NCBI GenBank assembly: GCA_023429985.1
Contig: JAEZCV010000093.1
Span: 1 to 29,142 of the forward strand
Origin: Bacteroidota bacterium
Lineage (GTDB): Bacteria > Bacteroidota > Bacteroidia > Chitinophagales > Chitinophagaceae
Reading direction: 5' to 3'
DNA: 29,142 nucleotides
Every line of letters starts with the position of its first letter. Within the stretch, counting starts at the first letter, position 1. Shown here piece by piece: positions 1-7,904 of this stretch. A program made the position numbers and the translations under genes. Under the pieces are notes generated by a model. The model did no database searches. It was not told the DNA's origin and worked only from the letters and a program-made list of their open reading frames with translations.

Positions 1-979
1 TCATAACATTCAAAGCCTGGGCTGCTGTCACTGGTGGTTCGTGGTTACCAGTTAATGAGGAATGAAGCTGGTTAAAGAACTGCATATAATCACCTTTTGT
101 TGTTTCAATATAGCTTCTTTCCATACCGTCAATACTTACATAACCTTTTTCAGAAGCAGGCTCTGTTCCCCACCCCCTGCCACCCGGAAGTTTGTCCTTT
201 ACTAATTCAGCTTCCTGAATATCCGCTCTTGATTTATAAAAGCTTCCTTTGGTTCCATGAAGAATAAAAGCAGGTAAAGGTTCTTTTACCAAATAGCTGC
301 TACGCAATTGCACACGAAGTTTGGGATAGAACAAAATAAGGTTCATATAATCTGAAACCTTTGTAACAGGACGTACCATGTTAAGGTCAGCAAAAACCTT
401 TTCAGGCATTCCAAAAAGCTGGATGGCAGCATCTATTAAGTGAGAACCCAGGTCGTGCAGCACACCGGTACCCGGACCTGGAATTTCTTTATGCAGTTTT
501 GGACTAAGACCAGGTGAAAACCTGTCGAAATGCAATTCTGCATCTACAATATCACCCAATACCCTTGAATCAAGTACTTTCTTTGTTGTGAGAAAATCAC
601 TGTCCCACCTGCGGTTTTGATAAACTGCGATCGTAAGATTTTTTTCTTCAGCCAGATTAAGTAATTCCCGGGCTTCTTCAGCATTTACAGTGAAGGGCTT
701 TTCTACCAGTACATTTTTCCCCGCTTTCAAAGCTTTTTCTGCGAATTCAAAATGCGTGGTATTGGGTGTATTTACAATTATAAGTTCAATAGAGTTATCA
801 GCTAGTAAGTTATCGAGTGATCTAAAAGTCTTAATTCGGGGATAAAATTGAGAAGCAAGATTTTTTGTGCGCTCCCAGACTGCATATAATTCAAACCCTG
901 GATGAACATGAATAAAAGGCGCGTGAAAAACCTTTCCCGACATTCCAAAAGATAATATGGCGGTTCTTACCTGCTTCAT
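1..979 (-). CDS. Gfo/Idh/MocA-family oxidoreductase, YdgJ/IolW-like (3' end off window)
   Basis: The reading frame is open from the ATG at 977-979 to the window edge, giving about 326 residues; the family is about 345 long, so some 20 C-terminal residues are missing. The protein resembles E. coli YdgJ and B. subtilis IolW (NADP-dependent scyllo-inositol dehydrogenase group) along its whole length: an N-terminal Rossmann segment with FGMSGKVFHAPF instead of a plain GxGxxG, the EKPF motif with the likely catalytic Lys94, the subfamily mark NRRWDSDFLT (122-131), and DLGSH with Asp176 and His180. No signal peptide is visible, so it is cytoplasmic. Its ATG overlaps the TGA of the pectin methylesterase gene (ATGA), so it is translationally coupled as a late member of the pectin operon. 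The substrate is unknown; oxidation or reduction of a pectin-derived or associated sugar/inositol is inference from position. Confidence 0.88.
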   Translation of the reverse strand, partial: MKQVRTAILSFGMSGKVFHAPFIHVHPGFELYAVWERTKNLASQFYPRIKTFRSLDNLLADNSIELIIVNTPNTTHFEFAEKALKAGKNVLVEKPFTVNAEEARELLNLAEEKNLTIAVYQNRRWDSDFLTTKKVLDSRVLGDIVDAELHFDRFSPGLSPKLHKEIPGPGTGVLHDLGSHLIDAAIQLFGMPEKVFADLNMVRPVTKVSDYMNLILFYPKLRVQLRSSYLVKEPLPAFILHGTKGSFYKSRADIQEAELVKDKLPGGRGWGTEPASEKGYVSIDGMERSYIETTKGDYMQFFNQLHSSLTGNHEPPVTAAQALNVM

Positions 980-1950
980 TTTTGGAGCATATTAATTTTT
1001 GATTCAGGATCCCATTTGCCCAAAATGTTTTCAATGGTGAACTTCTTTGCTTCTTCATCTGACAGTTGTTGTGACCATGAAACCCTTTTCTGTTTGCTGG
1101 CACCGGGCCCATAATTATTATACTCTGCATACCGCACCGTTGTTTCATTAGCAGGATTCTTCCAGTTATTCCATCCTTCCGGAATGATGTGAGATCCTAT
1201 ATAAGAATTTAAATAAGTTACAGAGGCCGTTGGCGACCATGGACGACCCAGTGAAACCTTTTTAATATTTGAATCAGCTGTGAGCCTGCAATCAAAAAAT
1301 ACAAATCCAAATGGAATGATGGAATTGGTTGAAGCAGCGGTTACGTGTGAATTCTTTTTGCTGTGAATTTGGCAGTTTTTAAATACGGCAGTTGCAGCAC
1401 CAAAAATAAAATCCGTTGTTCCCTCTATATAACAGTCCCTGAAATAATGTTTGACTCCCGACCCACTCAGGAATAAAACATCCTGGTTTCCGGTAAAAGC
1501 ACAATTAATGAAAGAAGCACGGTTTCCTTCAACGCGTACAGCTACAGCCTGTCCTGCTGTAAAGCCAGCTGTATTTTGAAACCCAACATCCTGTGCATGA
1601 AAATCATTTGCATAAATAAAAACAGAAGCGCAGGTCCATGTATTTAAAGTATCGCCATTTTCAAGTATTGTGCCTGCATGGTTATCAAAACTAATGATAG
1701 ATTTATCCCTTCCTTCACCAATAAAACTGATATTCTCTTTGGTAGCATCAACAGTAACTACTTCTTTATATAAACCTTCTTTAATAAATACTATTACGTG
1801 TTCTTTATTACCTGAGGGAATTGAATTCAATGCCGCCTGTACCGAATTATAATCTCCGGAATTATCTTTTGCAACTGTTATTATTCCTGATTGAGCATTT
1901 ACAGCTACACCCATCAACATTAGAAAAAGAAATAAAAAAGCTATCCTCAT
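976..1950 (-). CDS. Pectin methylesterase (carbohydrate esterase family 8), secreted
   Basis: This 324-residue enzyme should remove methyl esters from homogalacturonan outside the cytoplasm, making it a substrate for the pectate lyases of the same operon. Residues 1-20 are a signal peptide ending VAVNAQ. The CE8 active-site motifs of the right-handed beta-helix are present in order: GQAVAVRV (133-140, oxyanion Gln134), NQDVLF with Gln156 and acid/base Asp157, GTTDFIFG with nucleophile Asp180, and LGRPW with Arg236 and Trp238. The sequence has VLF where many homologues have TLY, and TTD for TVD, both mild changes. Length is normal for a single-domain CE8 enzyme. The gene starts 2 bp after the upstream lyase gene and overlaps the downstream oxidoreductase start by 4 bp, so it is in the middle of the operon. 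No sorting tail is seen, so it is probably periplasmic. Confidence 0.95.
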   Translation of the reverse strand: MRIAFLFLFLMLMGVAVNAQSGIITVAKDNSGDYNSVQAALNSIPSGNKEHVIVFIKEGLYKEVVTVDATKENISFIGEGRDKSIISFDNHAGTILENGDTLNTWTCASVFIYANDFHAQDVGFQNTAGFTAGQAVAVRVEGNRASFINCAFTGNQDVLFLSGSGVKHYFRDCYIEGTTDFIFGAATAVFKNCQIHSKKNSHVTAASTNSIIPFGFVFFDCRLTADSNIKKVSLGRPWSPTASVTYLNSYIGSHIIPEGWNNWKNPANETTVRYAEYNNYGPGASKQKRVSWSQQLSDEEAKKFTIENILGKWDPESKINMLQK

Positions 1951-1952
1951 CT

Positions 1953-3974
1953 TTAATGTTTTATAAATCCAACAACATGTTTCTTATTAAAAACGCTGAT
2001 CTCAATGAAATATAATCCAGGTGGTAAGGACTGAATATAAACCGCGGTTGAACTGCTACCCTGTGTTGGTATCGCGTTCAATACATGTTGGCCATTAATT
2101 GAAAAAATTTTAAATACAGATGCAGCAGGCAATGAGGGATGCAATACTTTCAATATTGTTTTTGCAGGGTTCGGAAACACAGTTATAACTTCCCCGGTTA
2201 ATTCAGGAAGAGATGTTACCATGGTTCGGGTTCCGGTTACTGGTAAATCAATAAATCCTCCTGAATAAGAAGTATGCCTGATATTCCCTGAGAAATTACC
2301 GGGTGTAGCTGCATTCATCCTCACATAAATATTCATTTGATTTACTTTACCATTCACTGCCGGTAACTCAATAGCAGTATTGGAATCAAACCAGTCAGAA
2401 TTATTAGCAGAAATCTCAAACCTTTCAGGTGCTTTAATGGTAATATTACCGGTAAGATGATTTGCGGACAACTGGTATTGTTGAACTGTTGAAGGAACAT
2501 CACCTGCCTGGTTAAATGAAGTTAATGAAGGTTGGATAATGATAGCATCTGAAGCAAGACTGTTTAAATAATTTTCGAGATGTGTATAGCCATTAAAAGC
2601 AATTCCGTTCCGGTCTGAGGGATCGGAAGGATCCAAACCATGGTCGTTTTCCCACTGGTCAGGCATGCCATCTTTATCTGAATCGGCAGGAGGTGTGGAG
2701 GAATCTAATGCCGGCCAGGCATTAATGGTTTGCAGGTATGGAGTACCGTGAGGGTATCCACCCTGTACATCAATTACTTTACCGGACCGATTTCTTACAT
2801 CATTGGCAATTCTTTCATCAAGTGTATCCCGGTTGGGCAAAACTGTACCGGCATGGTTCAATACAAGATCATAAGCTTCAATAGCGGTATGTGTAGTTAC
2901 AGGGGCAATGGTAAATGGAGAGGTAACTTTTGAAACCGTTGTATCACTCTGACTTCCTCCATTCATGGAAACACCTCTCCAGTTATTCTGGGTGATGGTT
3001 GTTGACCCATCTACGAAATTTCCGCTGATGAACAATTTAGGATAAGGTAAAGAAGATGATTTGTAGGGATTCATAACCTGGAAACGTACAGGCACGTTTA
3101 CCGAATTATTATTTGAAGTGGAAGGACCATATTTATAATAGTTATTTACCAGGTTATAATTACCCCCTTCACCACCGTTGGTGCTATAAAATATCCAGTT
3201 AAAAACAACATTGTTACGGAAGTCGGCGTTTTCCTGTCCTGCAGTTGCAGGCGGATAATAACTGCTGCCGGCAAAACGTGGCATTCTTCCTTTTGCATGC
3301 GCCAGTAAGTTATGATGAAAAGAAGCCTTTCTTCCACCCCAGATGCCGATATAACTGTGTTCCTGGAAATCAGAACCACCGGCTTCAAAATGATAGGAAT
3401 AATTCAGCGGCTCGGAAATAATATTCCATTGTAAACTGATGCTGTCGCCACGGTAAATGGTAAGTGCTTCATCCGAACTCCAGCTGATGGAACAATGATC
3501 TACAATGATATTTTTGTTACCCAGGTTTTCCAGCGCATCGCCATTGCCGCTCCCATCAACCATTCCAAGGTTCTGGTTCTTATCGCCCATCCGTATGCGG
3601 ATATATCTTACAATAACATTGTTGCCATTGATCACTACCGGATGGTCGGCAATACAGATCCCATCGCCAGGGGCAGTCTGACCTGCTATAGTTGTATTAG
3701 CCTTAATAATTAGCGGTGCGTTTAAATGAATTGTTCCTGAAACCCTGAACACTACAGTTCTGTAAACAGCTGTTTGAGAAAGCGCATATCGTAAACTACC
3801 GGGATTATTATCATCATTCAAATTGGTTACTTCAAAAACTCTGGTAGGATTGGCTTGTGTTCCTCTACCACCACTAGCGAATCTTCCTGCTCCTTCCGCA
3901 CCGGGAAAAGCAGGCATTTGAGAAAGAGCGTGGAAGCTTACTCCAAGTATTATTATTGTGAGGATGTGTTTCAA
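1953..3974 (-). CDS. Pectate lyase (PL1-type) with Ig-like domain and T9SS sorting tail
   Basis: A 673-residue secreted polygalacturonate lyase. After a signal peptide (1-18) it begins AFPGAEGAGRFASGGRG, the N-terminus typical of Bacteroidota PL1 lyases, followed by the beta-helix with TTIAGQTAPGDGI, VDHCSISWSSDEAL and RMPRF segments. About residues 428-440 hold a thrombospondin-type-3-like calcium site (DSDKDGMPDQWE). Residues about 480-590 form an Ig-like beta domain, and about 594-673 are a type A T9SS C-terminal sorting domain starting VFPNPAKT. It should therefore leave the cell by type IX secretion and be released or anchored on the surface. The only suitable start is a TTG at 3972-3974, 2 bp after the stop of the acetylesterase gene; it gives a complete signal peptide and no in-frame ATG precedes it. 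It is a clear paralogue of the lyase at 4720-6189. Confidence 0.93.
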   Translation of the reverse strand: MKHILTIIILGVSFHALSQMPAFPGAEGAGRFASGGRGTQANPTRVFEVTNLNDDNNPGSLRYALSQTAVYRTVVFRVSGTIHLNAPLIIKANTTIAGQTAPGDGICIADHPVVINGNNVIVRYIRIRMGDKNQNLGMVDGSGNGDALENLGNKNIIVDHCSISWSSDEALTIYRGDSISLQWNIISEPLNYSYHFEAGGSDFQEHSYIGIWGGRKASFHHNLLAHAKGRMPRFAGSSYYPPATAGQENADFRNNVVFNWIFYSTNGGEGGNYNLVNNYYKYGPSTSNNNSVNVPVRFQVMNPYKSSSLPYPKLFISGNFVDGSTTITQNNWRGVSMNGGSQSDTTVSKVTSPFTIAPVTTHTAIEAYDLVLNHAGTVLPNRDTLDERIANDVRNRSGKVIDVQGGYPHGTPYLQTINAWPALDSSTPPADSDKDGMPDQWENDHGLDPSDPSDRNGIAFNGYTHLENYLNSLASDAIIIQPSLTSFNQAGDVPSTVQQYQLSANHLTGNITIKAPERFEISANNSDWFDSNTAIELPAVNGKVNQMNIYVRMNAATPGNFSGNIRHTSYSGGFIDLPVTGTRTMVTSLPELTGEVITVFPNPAKTILKVLHPSLPAASVFKIFSINGQHVLNAIPTQGSSSTAVYIQSLPPGLYFIEISVFNKKHVVGFIKH

Positions 3975-3976
3975 TG

Positions 3977-4723
3977 TTAGTTCTGTTTTACGATCCTTGC
4001 AGCAAGCTCCGGAATGTTTTCTTTTACAGATGCCAGCACCAATTGTGCAATTAGTCGTGCACCTAATTCATTAAAATGCGTATTGTCGGTTTTGCCTTGC
4101 GGATAATTGGGATGTTCTCCTGGCTTTAATTGCAGGAAAAGCAATTTTGAGGTTTCAACTCCCATTGACTGGTAAAGTTCAAGGCTCAATGCATCCAGGT
4201 CAATAAAGTGAATATCCTCCGAAGCGGCAATTTCTCGCACGACTGCAGAATATTCTGAATGGGTTTCCAATGCTCTTCCATCATCATCAAATCTTCTTCT
4301 TGAAACTGGAGTTAACAAAACAGGATGTGCGCCTGCTGCTTTGGTTTCATCAATAAATTTTTTTAGATTTTTTCTGTAATCTACCGGAGATGTATATCGG
4401 TCCTTTTTTTCTTTCGATTCATCGTTATGTCCAAACTGTATAAAAACATAATCACCAGTCTGCATACCATCTTTAATGGATTGCCAAAGGTTTTCTGAAA
4501 TAAAGGTTTTTGTGCTTCTGCCGTTCTTTGCGAGGTTTTTTATAGTTACTGAAGAATCAAACATATGTACAAAGGGCATTCCCCATCCCGTTTCAGGATA
4601 AGCTTTTACAGCTTTAATGCTCATAGTAGAATCACCGGCCATCCAGATGGTTACCTGGTCATCTTTCCTGGTGATGAAAGAAATAAACAACAGTCCGGCA
4701 AATATTTGAATGAAATACTTCAT
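3977..4723 (-). CDS. Rhamnogalacturonan acetylesterase (SGNH hydrolase, CE12-like)
   Basis: This 248-residue SGNH/GDSL hydrolase should remove acetyl groups from the rhamnogalacturonan backbone of pectin. The blocks are intact: GDSTMS with nucleophile Ser32, KNGRSTKTF with oxyanion Gly68, FGHND with Asn100, and DNTHF with Asp213 and His216. The order and wording match RhgT/YesT and fungal rhamnogalacturonan acetylesterases. The N-terminus (MKYFIQIFAGLLFISF) is a hydrophobic export signal. The gene lies between two pectate lyase genes, overlaps the upstream one by ATGA (4720-4723) and ends 2 bp before the next, so it is tightly coupled. The exact acetylated substrate is inferred from family and context; xylan or other acetyl sugars cannot be excluded. 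Confidence 0.93.
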   Translation of the reverse strand: MKYFIQIFAGLLFISFITRKDDQVTIWMAGDSTMSIKAVKAYPETGWGMPFVHMFDSSVTIKNLAKNGRSTKTFISENLWQSIKDGMQTGDYVFIQFGHNDESKEKKDRYTSPVDYRKNLKKFIDETKAAGAHPVLLTPVSRRRFDDDGRALETHSEYSAVVREIAASEDIHFIDLDALSLELYQSMGVETSKLLFLQLKPGEHPNYPQGKTDNTHFNELGARLIAQLVLASVKENIPELAARIVKQN

Positions 4724-6189
4724 TTTTTATTAATTGAATCGGATTTGGATTCCAGCATTTTTTCTACAAGTTCGTTCAGGTAAACTTCAACATTTGAATA
4801 CCTATCATGCAGGGTGAATAATATAGCATCTGAAGGGTTAGATGGATCCAGTTTATTTTTTATTTCCCATTCATCTGGCATTCCATCTTTATCTGAATCT
4901 GCAGGAGCATCTAATTGCTGAAGATAAGGCCATGCTGTAACAGTTTTTTCATAGGCCGTTCCAGCAGCAAATCCACCCTGCACATCCACTAATCTTCCTT
5001 CTCCATTTATAACATCGTTAATTATTCTTGCATCCATAGTGTCACGCTTATAACTGGCACCTGCAAAACTTAAAACAAGATCATAGGCTTTTTCTGCCGA
5101 AAGATTTACGAACGTAGAAGGAAATGGTTCGAAAGCTTTAACCTGAACCAGGTCTTTTTCAGAACCTTTATCAAGAGTTACGCCCTGCCAATTGTCTGAA
5201 CTTATTTCATTCGAGCCATGCATGTAATTTGCATTTATATGCCATTTACCAAATGGAATGGAAGGTTCTTTTTTAAAAGGGTTGGCTATTTTATTAAGGG
5301 CAGATTTTTTTGTTGAGGGTCCCGGTTTATAATAATTTGCTACGATATTATACCTTCCTCCTTCACCTCCATAAACATTATTGGACTCCCAATTATAGAT
5401 CACGTTATTTTTATAATCTGCAAACTCGGAGGCGGGTGCAGGCAAATTCCTGTTGCCATCAAACCTTGGTGTACGACTTTTACAATGCGCATATAAATTG
5501 AAGTAAACAGAGATATTTCTGCCTCCCAAAATCCCACCATAACCATGTTCTTCAAAATCGGTTTTGCCTTTTTCAAAATGATAGGAAAGATTCAGTGGCT
5601 CGGCCATAATATTCCATTGAACAGTGGAACTGTCACCGGCATAAATACTCAGCACTTCATCGGTGCTCCAGCTCATACTGCAGTGATCTATTATGATGAG
5701 TTTTCTTCTTGAAGAGGTGAGTGCATCATCATGACCTGCACCTGCAACTTTCCCTTCATTCTGGTATCGGTCACCCATTCTAAACCTCAGAAATCTTACA
5801 ATTACATTATCCCCACTGATAGAAACAGGGTGATCGGCAATACAAATTCCATCGCCTGGTGCCGATTGTCCTGCGATTGTGGTATTTGCTTTTATTGAAA
5901 TCGGTGATTTAAGATGAATGGTTCCTGAAACTGTAAATACTACAATCTTAGCAGCAGATCCTTTAACTGCCTGCCTGAGGCTTCCCTCGCCATCGTCATT
6001 CAGGTTAGATACAATATTAACCTTACCTCCCCGGCCGCCGGTTGCATATTTTCCAAATCCTAATGCTCCAGGGAAAGCAGGTGATTCTTCCGAGAAAGAT
6101 CGGGAAGTTGCAATTTTCTGTGCAGTACACGATCCCATAGAAATTACTGCAAAAAAAAATTGTAAATAAAAGGTCAGCTTAATTATCAT
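4720..6189 (-). CDS. Pectate lyase (PL1-type), probable lipoprotein
   Basis: A 489-residue pectate lyase, close paralogue of the 673-residue lyase two genes downstream. The N-terminus is a signal sequence ending ISMGSC at residues 16-21, a plausible lipobox, so it may be a lipid-anchored enzyme. The catalytic part begins AFPGALGFGKYATGGRGG and has the same landmarks as the paralogue: NTTIAGQSAPGDGI, IDHCSMSWSTDE, EPLNLSYHFEKG and RTPRFDG. Around 428-440 is the calcium-type motif DSDKDGMPDEWE, after which the protein ends; the Ig-like domain and T9SS tail of the paralogue are absent. It is the first gene after the operon-internal hairpin at 6201-6226, and its TGA overlaps the acetylesterase ATG. 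Cleavage of de-esterified homogalacturonan is the expected activity; fine specificity is not visible. Confidence 0.93.
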   Translation of the reverse strand: MIIKLTFYLQFFFAVISMGSCTAQKIATSRSFSEESPAFPGALGFGKYATGGRGGKVNIVSNLNDDGEGSLRQAVKGSAAKIVVFTVSGTIHLKSPISIKANTTIAGQSAPGDGICIADHPVSISGDNVIVRFLRFRMGDRYQNEGKVAGAGHDDALTSSRRKLIIIDHCSMSWSTDEVLSIYAGDSSTVQWNIMAEPLNLSYHFEKGKTDFEEHGYGGILGGRNISVYFNLYAHCKSRTPRFDGNRNLPAPASEFADYKNNVIYNWESNNVYGGEGGRYNIVANYYKPGPSTKKSALNKIANPFKKEPSIPFGKWHINANYMHGSNEISSDNWQGVTLDKGSEKDLVQVKAFEPFPSTFVNLSAEKAYDLVLSFAGASYKRDTMDARIINDVINGEGRLVDVQGGFAAGTAYEKTVTAWPYLQQLDAPADSDKDGMPDEWEIKNKLDPSNPSDAILFTLHDRYSNVEVYLNELVEKMLESKSDSINKK

Positions 6190-6200
6190 AATGGATCAAG

Positions 6201-6226
6201 AAAAAAAGGGCAGTTAAAAACTGCCC
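6201..6226 (-). terminator. Hairpin with T tract inside the pectin operon
   Basis: Read on the minus strand, a perfect 8-bp stem (GGGCAGTT / AACTGCCC, loop of 3) at 6226-6208 is followed by seven T at 6207-6201. This is a textbook intrinsic terminator. It sits in the 47-bp gap between the DUF5123-type lipoprotein gene and the first pectate lyase gene, where all genes run the same way, so it probably ends only part of the transcripts. Confidence 0.8.
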
Positions 6227-6236
6227 TGGATAAAAA

Positions 6237-7886
6237 TTATTGAGCCCAGCGCGGATCACCAACGGGACCTCCGGTACTACTTCCAGTTCTTAAAGGAGAA
6301 CCTGCCGGCAGTGTAAAATCAGTTGTTGAGGCAGTCCACCCCAAATCAATTGTTGTATTGTTTGTTAACTGAACATAGGCAGGAAATGTGATAGGTTCTA
6401 AAGGCGTTCCTCCTTCGAATTTAAAATAATTATTATGATAAAATTCAATTGTAGAAGCTGCATTCGCTCTCATAGCACTTGTTCCTACCGACTCACCAGG
6501 TTTAGGTGTATTCGCAATGATATTGTCACGGAATAAAGCATTTATATTATTATTATTGGCATCCAGCAGAATATTATTCCTGCCTCCAAAACCAAAACTG
6601 TTAATGGTATTATTTGCAACGATAATCTGCGGAACCTGGGGAACAGTTAGGTTGGTTGCCCAGCTTATCATCGCTCTTGCAACATCGTAGAATGTATTAT
6701 TTGTAAGCTCAAGTTTCTGGAACTCCAGTTTATCGATCATGAAATAATGATACGATCCTGTGCCATTTTTCGATGCAATGGTATTATTAACTTTAATAGT
6801 ATTGATCTTATGCGCATTGTTACCGCCTCGGTTACCTCTCATAAAACAATTCTTTGTAAAGGTTACAATGCAATTGTCCACAGTAATATTTGTAAAATTG
6901 GATGCTTCAGAATCTGATCCAAAACCAACAAGGTTCAGGAAATAATCAGCGCTTGCTGCTGTTCCATCCCATGTGATTCCTTTTACAGTTAATCCAGCAC
7001 CTGTTCCTTTGATATCTATTTGTTTGAAATTAACGATGGTGTTAGAAGGGTCTCCAGATGTAGATTGAATAACAATTGTTTTTTGAGTCACTACCAGGTT
7101 AGTGAAAGCCATAGAGCTGTTGAATGTATTATAAGTTCCAGGATCCAATCCAATTATATCTCCATCAGCCGCATTATTTACAGCTTCTACCAGGTCGTCG
7201 CCGGGCTGTAATACAACCGAATAAATGTTGGGTTCAGGAGTAGTGAAATTTATAGTTCCCTTCAGAATTGCATTCCTGTAAATTTCAGCAGTGTAATTGG
7301 TAAGCGGAGAAAGTCCGTTGATCTGTTTCTGGTCTGCAGCTACATCGGCTGGAGTTAAAGGAATATTAATGGTTGCTCCGTTTGTTTCTTTCAGCAGGAT
7401 GTGCGTAAGATTTTCGGCATGTGTCCATTTTAATATAACGCTGGTATCTTTCAGATCAGCTTCCACTATTGGCAGGAAAATTTGTTCGCCTGTAATCCTG
7501 AACCTGTTGCTATATACCCATCCTGATTCGGCTGTTGATCCATTTGCATTTGCTTTCACTCTTGCAAAATAATATTCCATCACTTCAAGGTCATCGTCCG
7601 TTATGGTAATAAAAGCTGTATCTACAATCTCTTCAAACAATACCGGTGTTGTGAATAAAGAATCCTTTGCCAGTTGAACGGTATAGCTGGGTTCATTTTC
7701 CGATGAAAACAACGATGGATTCCACCTTAACATAACATCCGTTTGCCCGGCATTGATTTCAATATCCCCTGGCTTAAACTGTCTGGGCAATTCAAAGTCG
7801 GGATTGAATTCAGTTTTCTTGCATGAAAGAACCAACAAAGCAATTGAGGCAAGAAAGAATAGAACTTTATTTTGAATAGTATTCAT
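6237..7886 (-). CDS. Surface lipoprotein with FN3 domain and beta-helix (DUF4957/DUF5123 type)
   Basis: This 549-residue protein has a lipoprotein signal (FFLASIALLVLSC, Cys22) followed by KKTE. An FN3-like part (about 40-130) contains VMLRWNPSLF and YYFARVKAN; a second short beta domain follows. From about 225 on, LQPGDDLVEAVNNAADGD opens a pectate-lyase-like right-handed beta-helix, and the tail FTLPAGSPLRTGSSTGGPVGDPRW is typical of DUF5123 proteins. Such proteins stand beside SusC/SusD in pectin loci of Bacteroidota. Role as a surface glycan-binding or processing protein is inferred; I see no lyase active-site motif that I can assign. It starts 18 bp after susD and is followed by the internal hairpin, so it is the last gene of the binding/transport half of the operon. 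Confidence 0.82.
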   Translation of the reverse strand: MNTIQNKVLFFLASIALLVLSCKKTEFNPDFELPRQFKPGDIEINAGQTDVMLRWNPSLFSSENEPSYTVQLAKDSLFTTPVLFEEIVDTAFITITDDDLEVMEYYFARVKANANGSTAESGWVYSNRFRITGEQIFLPIVEADLKDTSVILKWTHAENLTHILLKETNGATINIPLTPADVAADQKQINGLSPLTNYTAEIYRNAILKGTINFTTPEPNIYSVVLQPGDDLVEAVNNAADGDIIGLDPGTYNTFNSSMAFTNLVVTQKTIVIQSTSGDPSNTIVNFKQIDIKGTGAGLTVKGITWDGTAASADYFLNLVGFGSDSEASNFTNITVDNCIVTFTKNCFMRGNRGGNNAHKINTIKVNNTIASKNGTGSYHYFMIDKLEFQKLELTNNTFYDVARAMISWATNLTVPQVPQIIVANNTINSFGFGGRNNILLDANNNNINALFRDNIIANTPKPGESVGTSAMRANAASTIEFYHNNYFKFEGGTPLEPITFPAYVQLTNNTTIDLGWTASTTDFTLPAGSPLRTGSSTGGPVGDPRWAQ

Positions 7887-7904
7887 TGATCTGCATTTAA
7901 AAAT

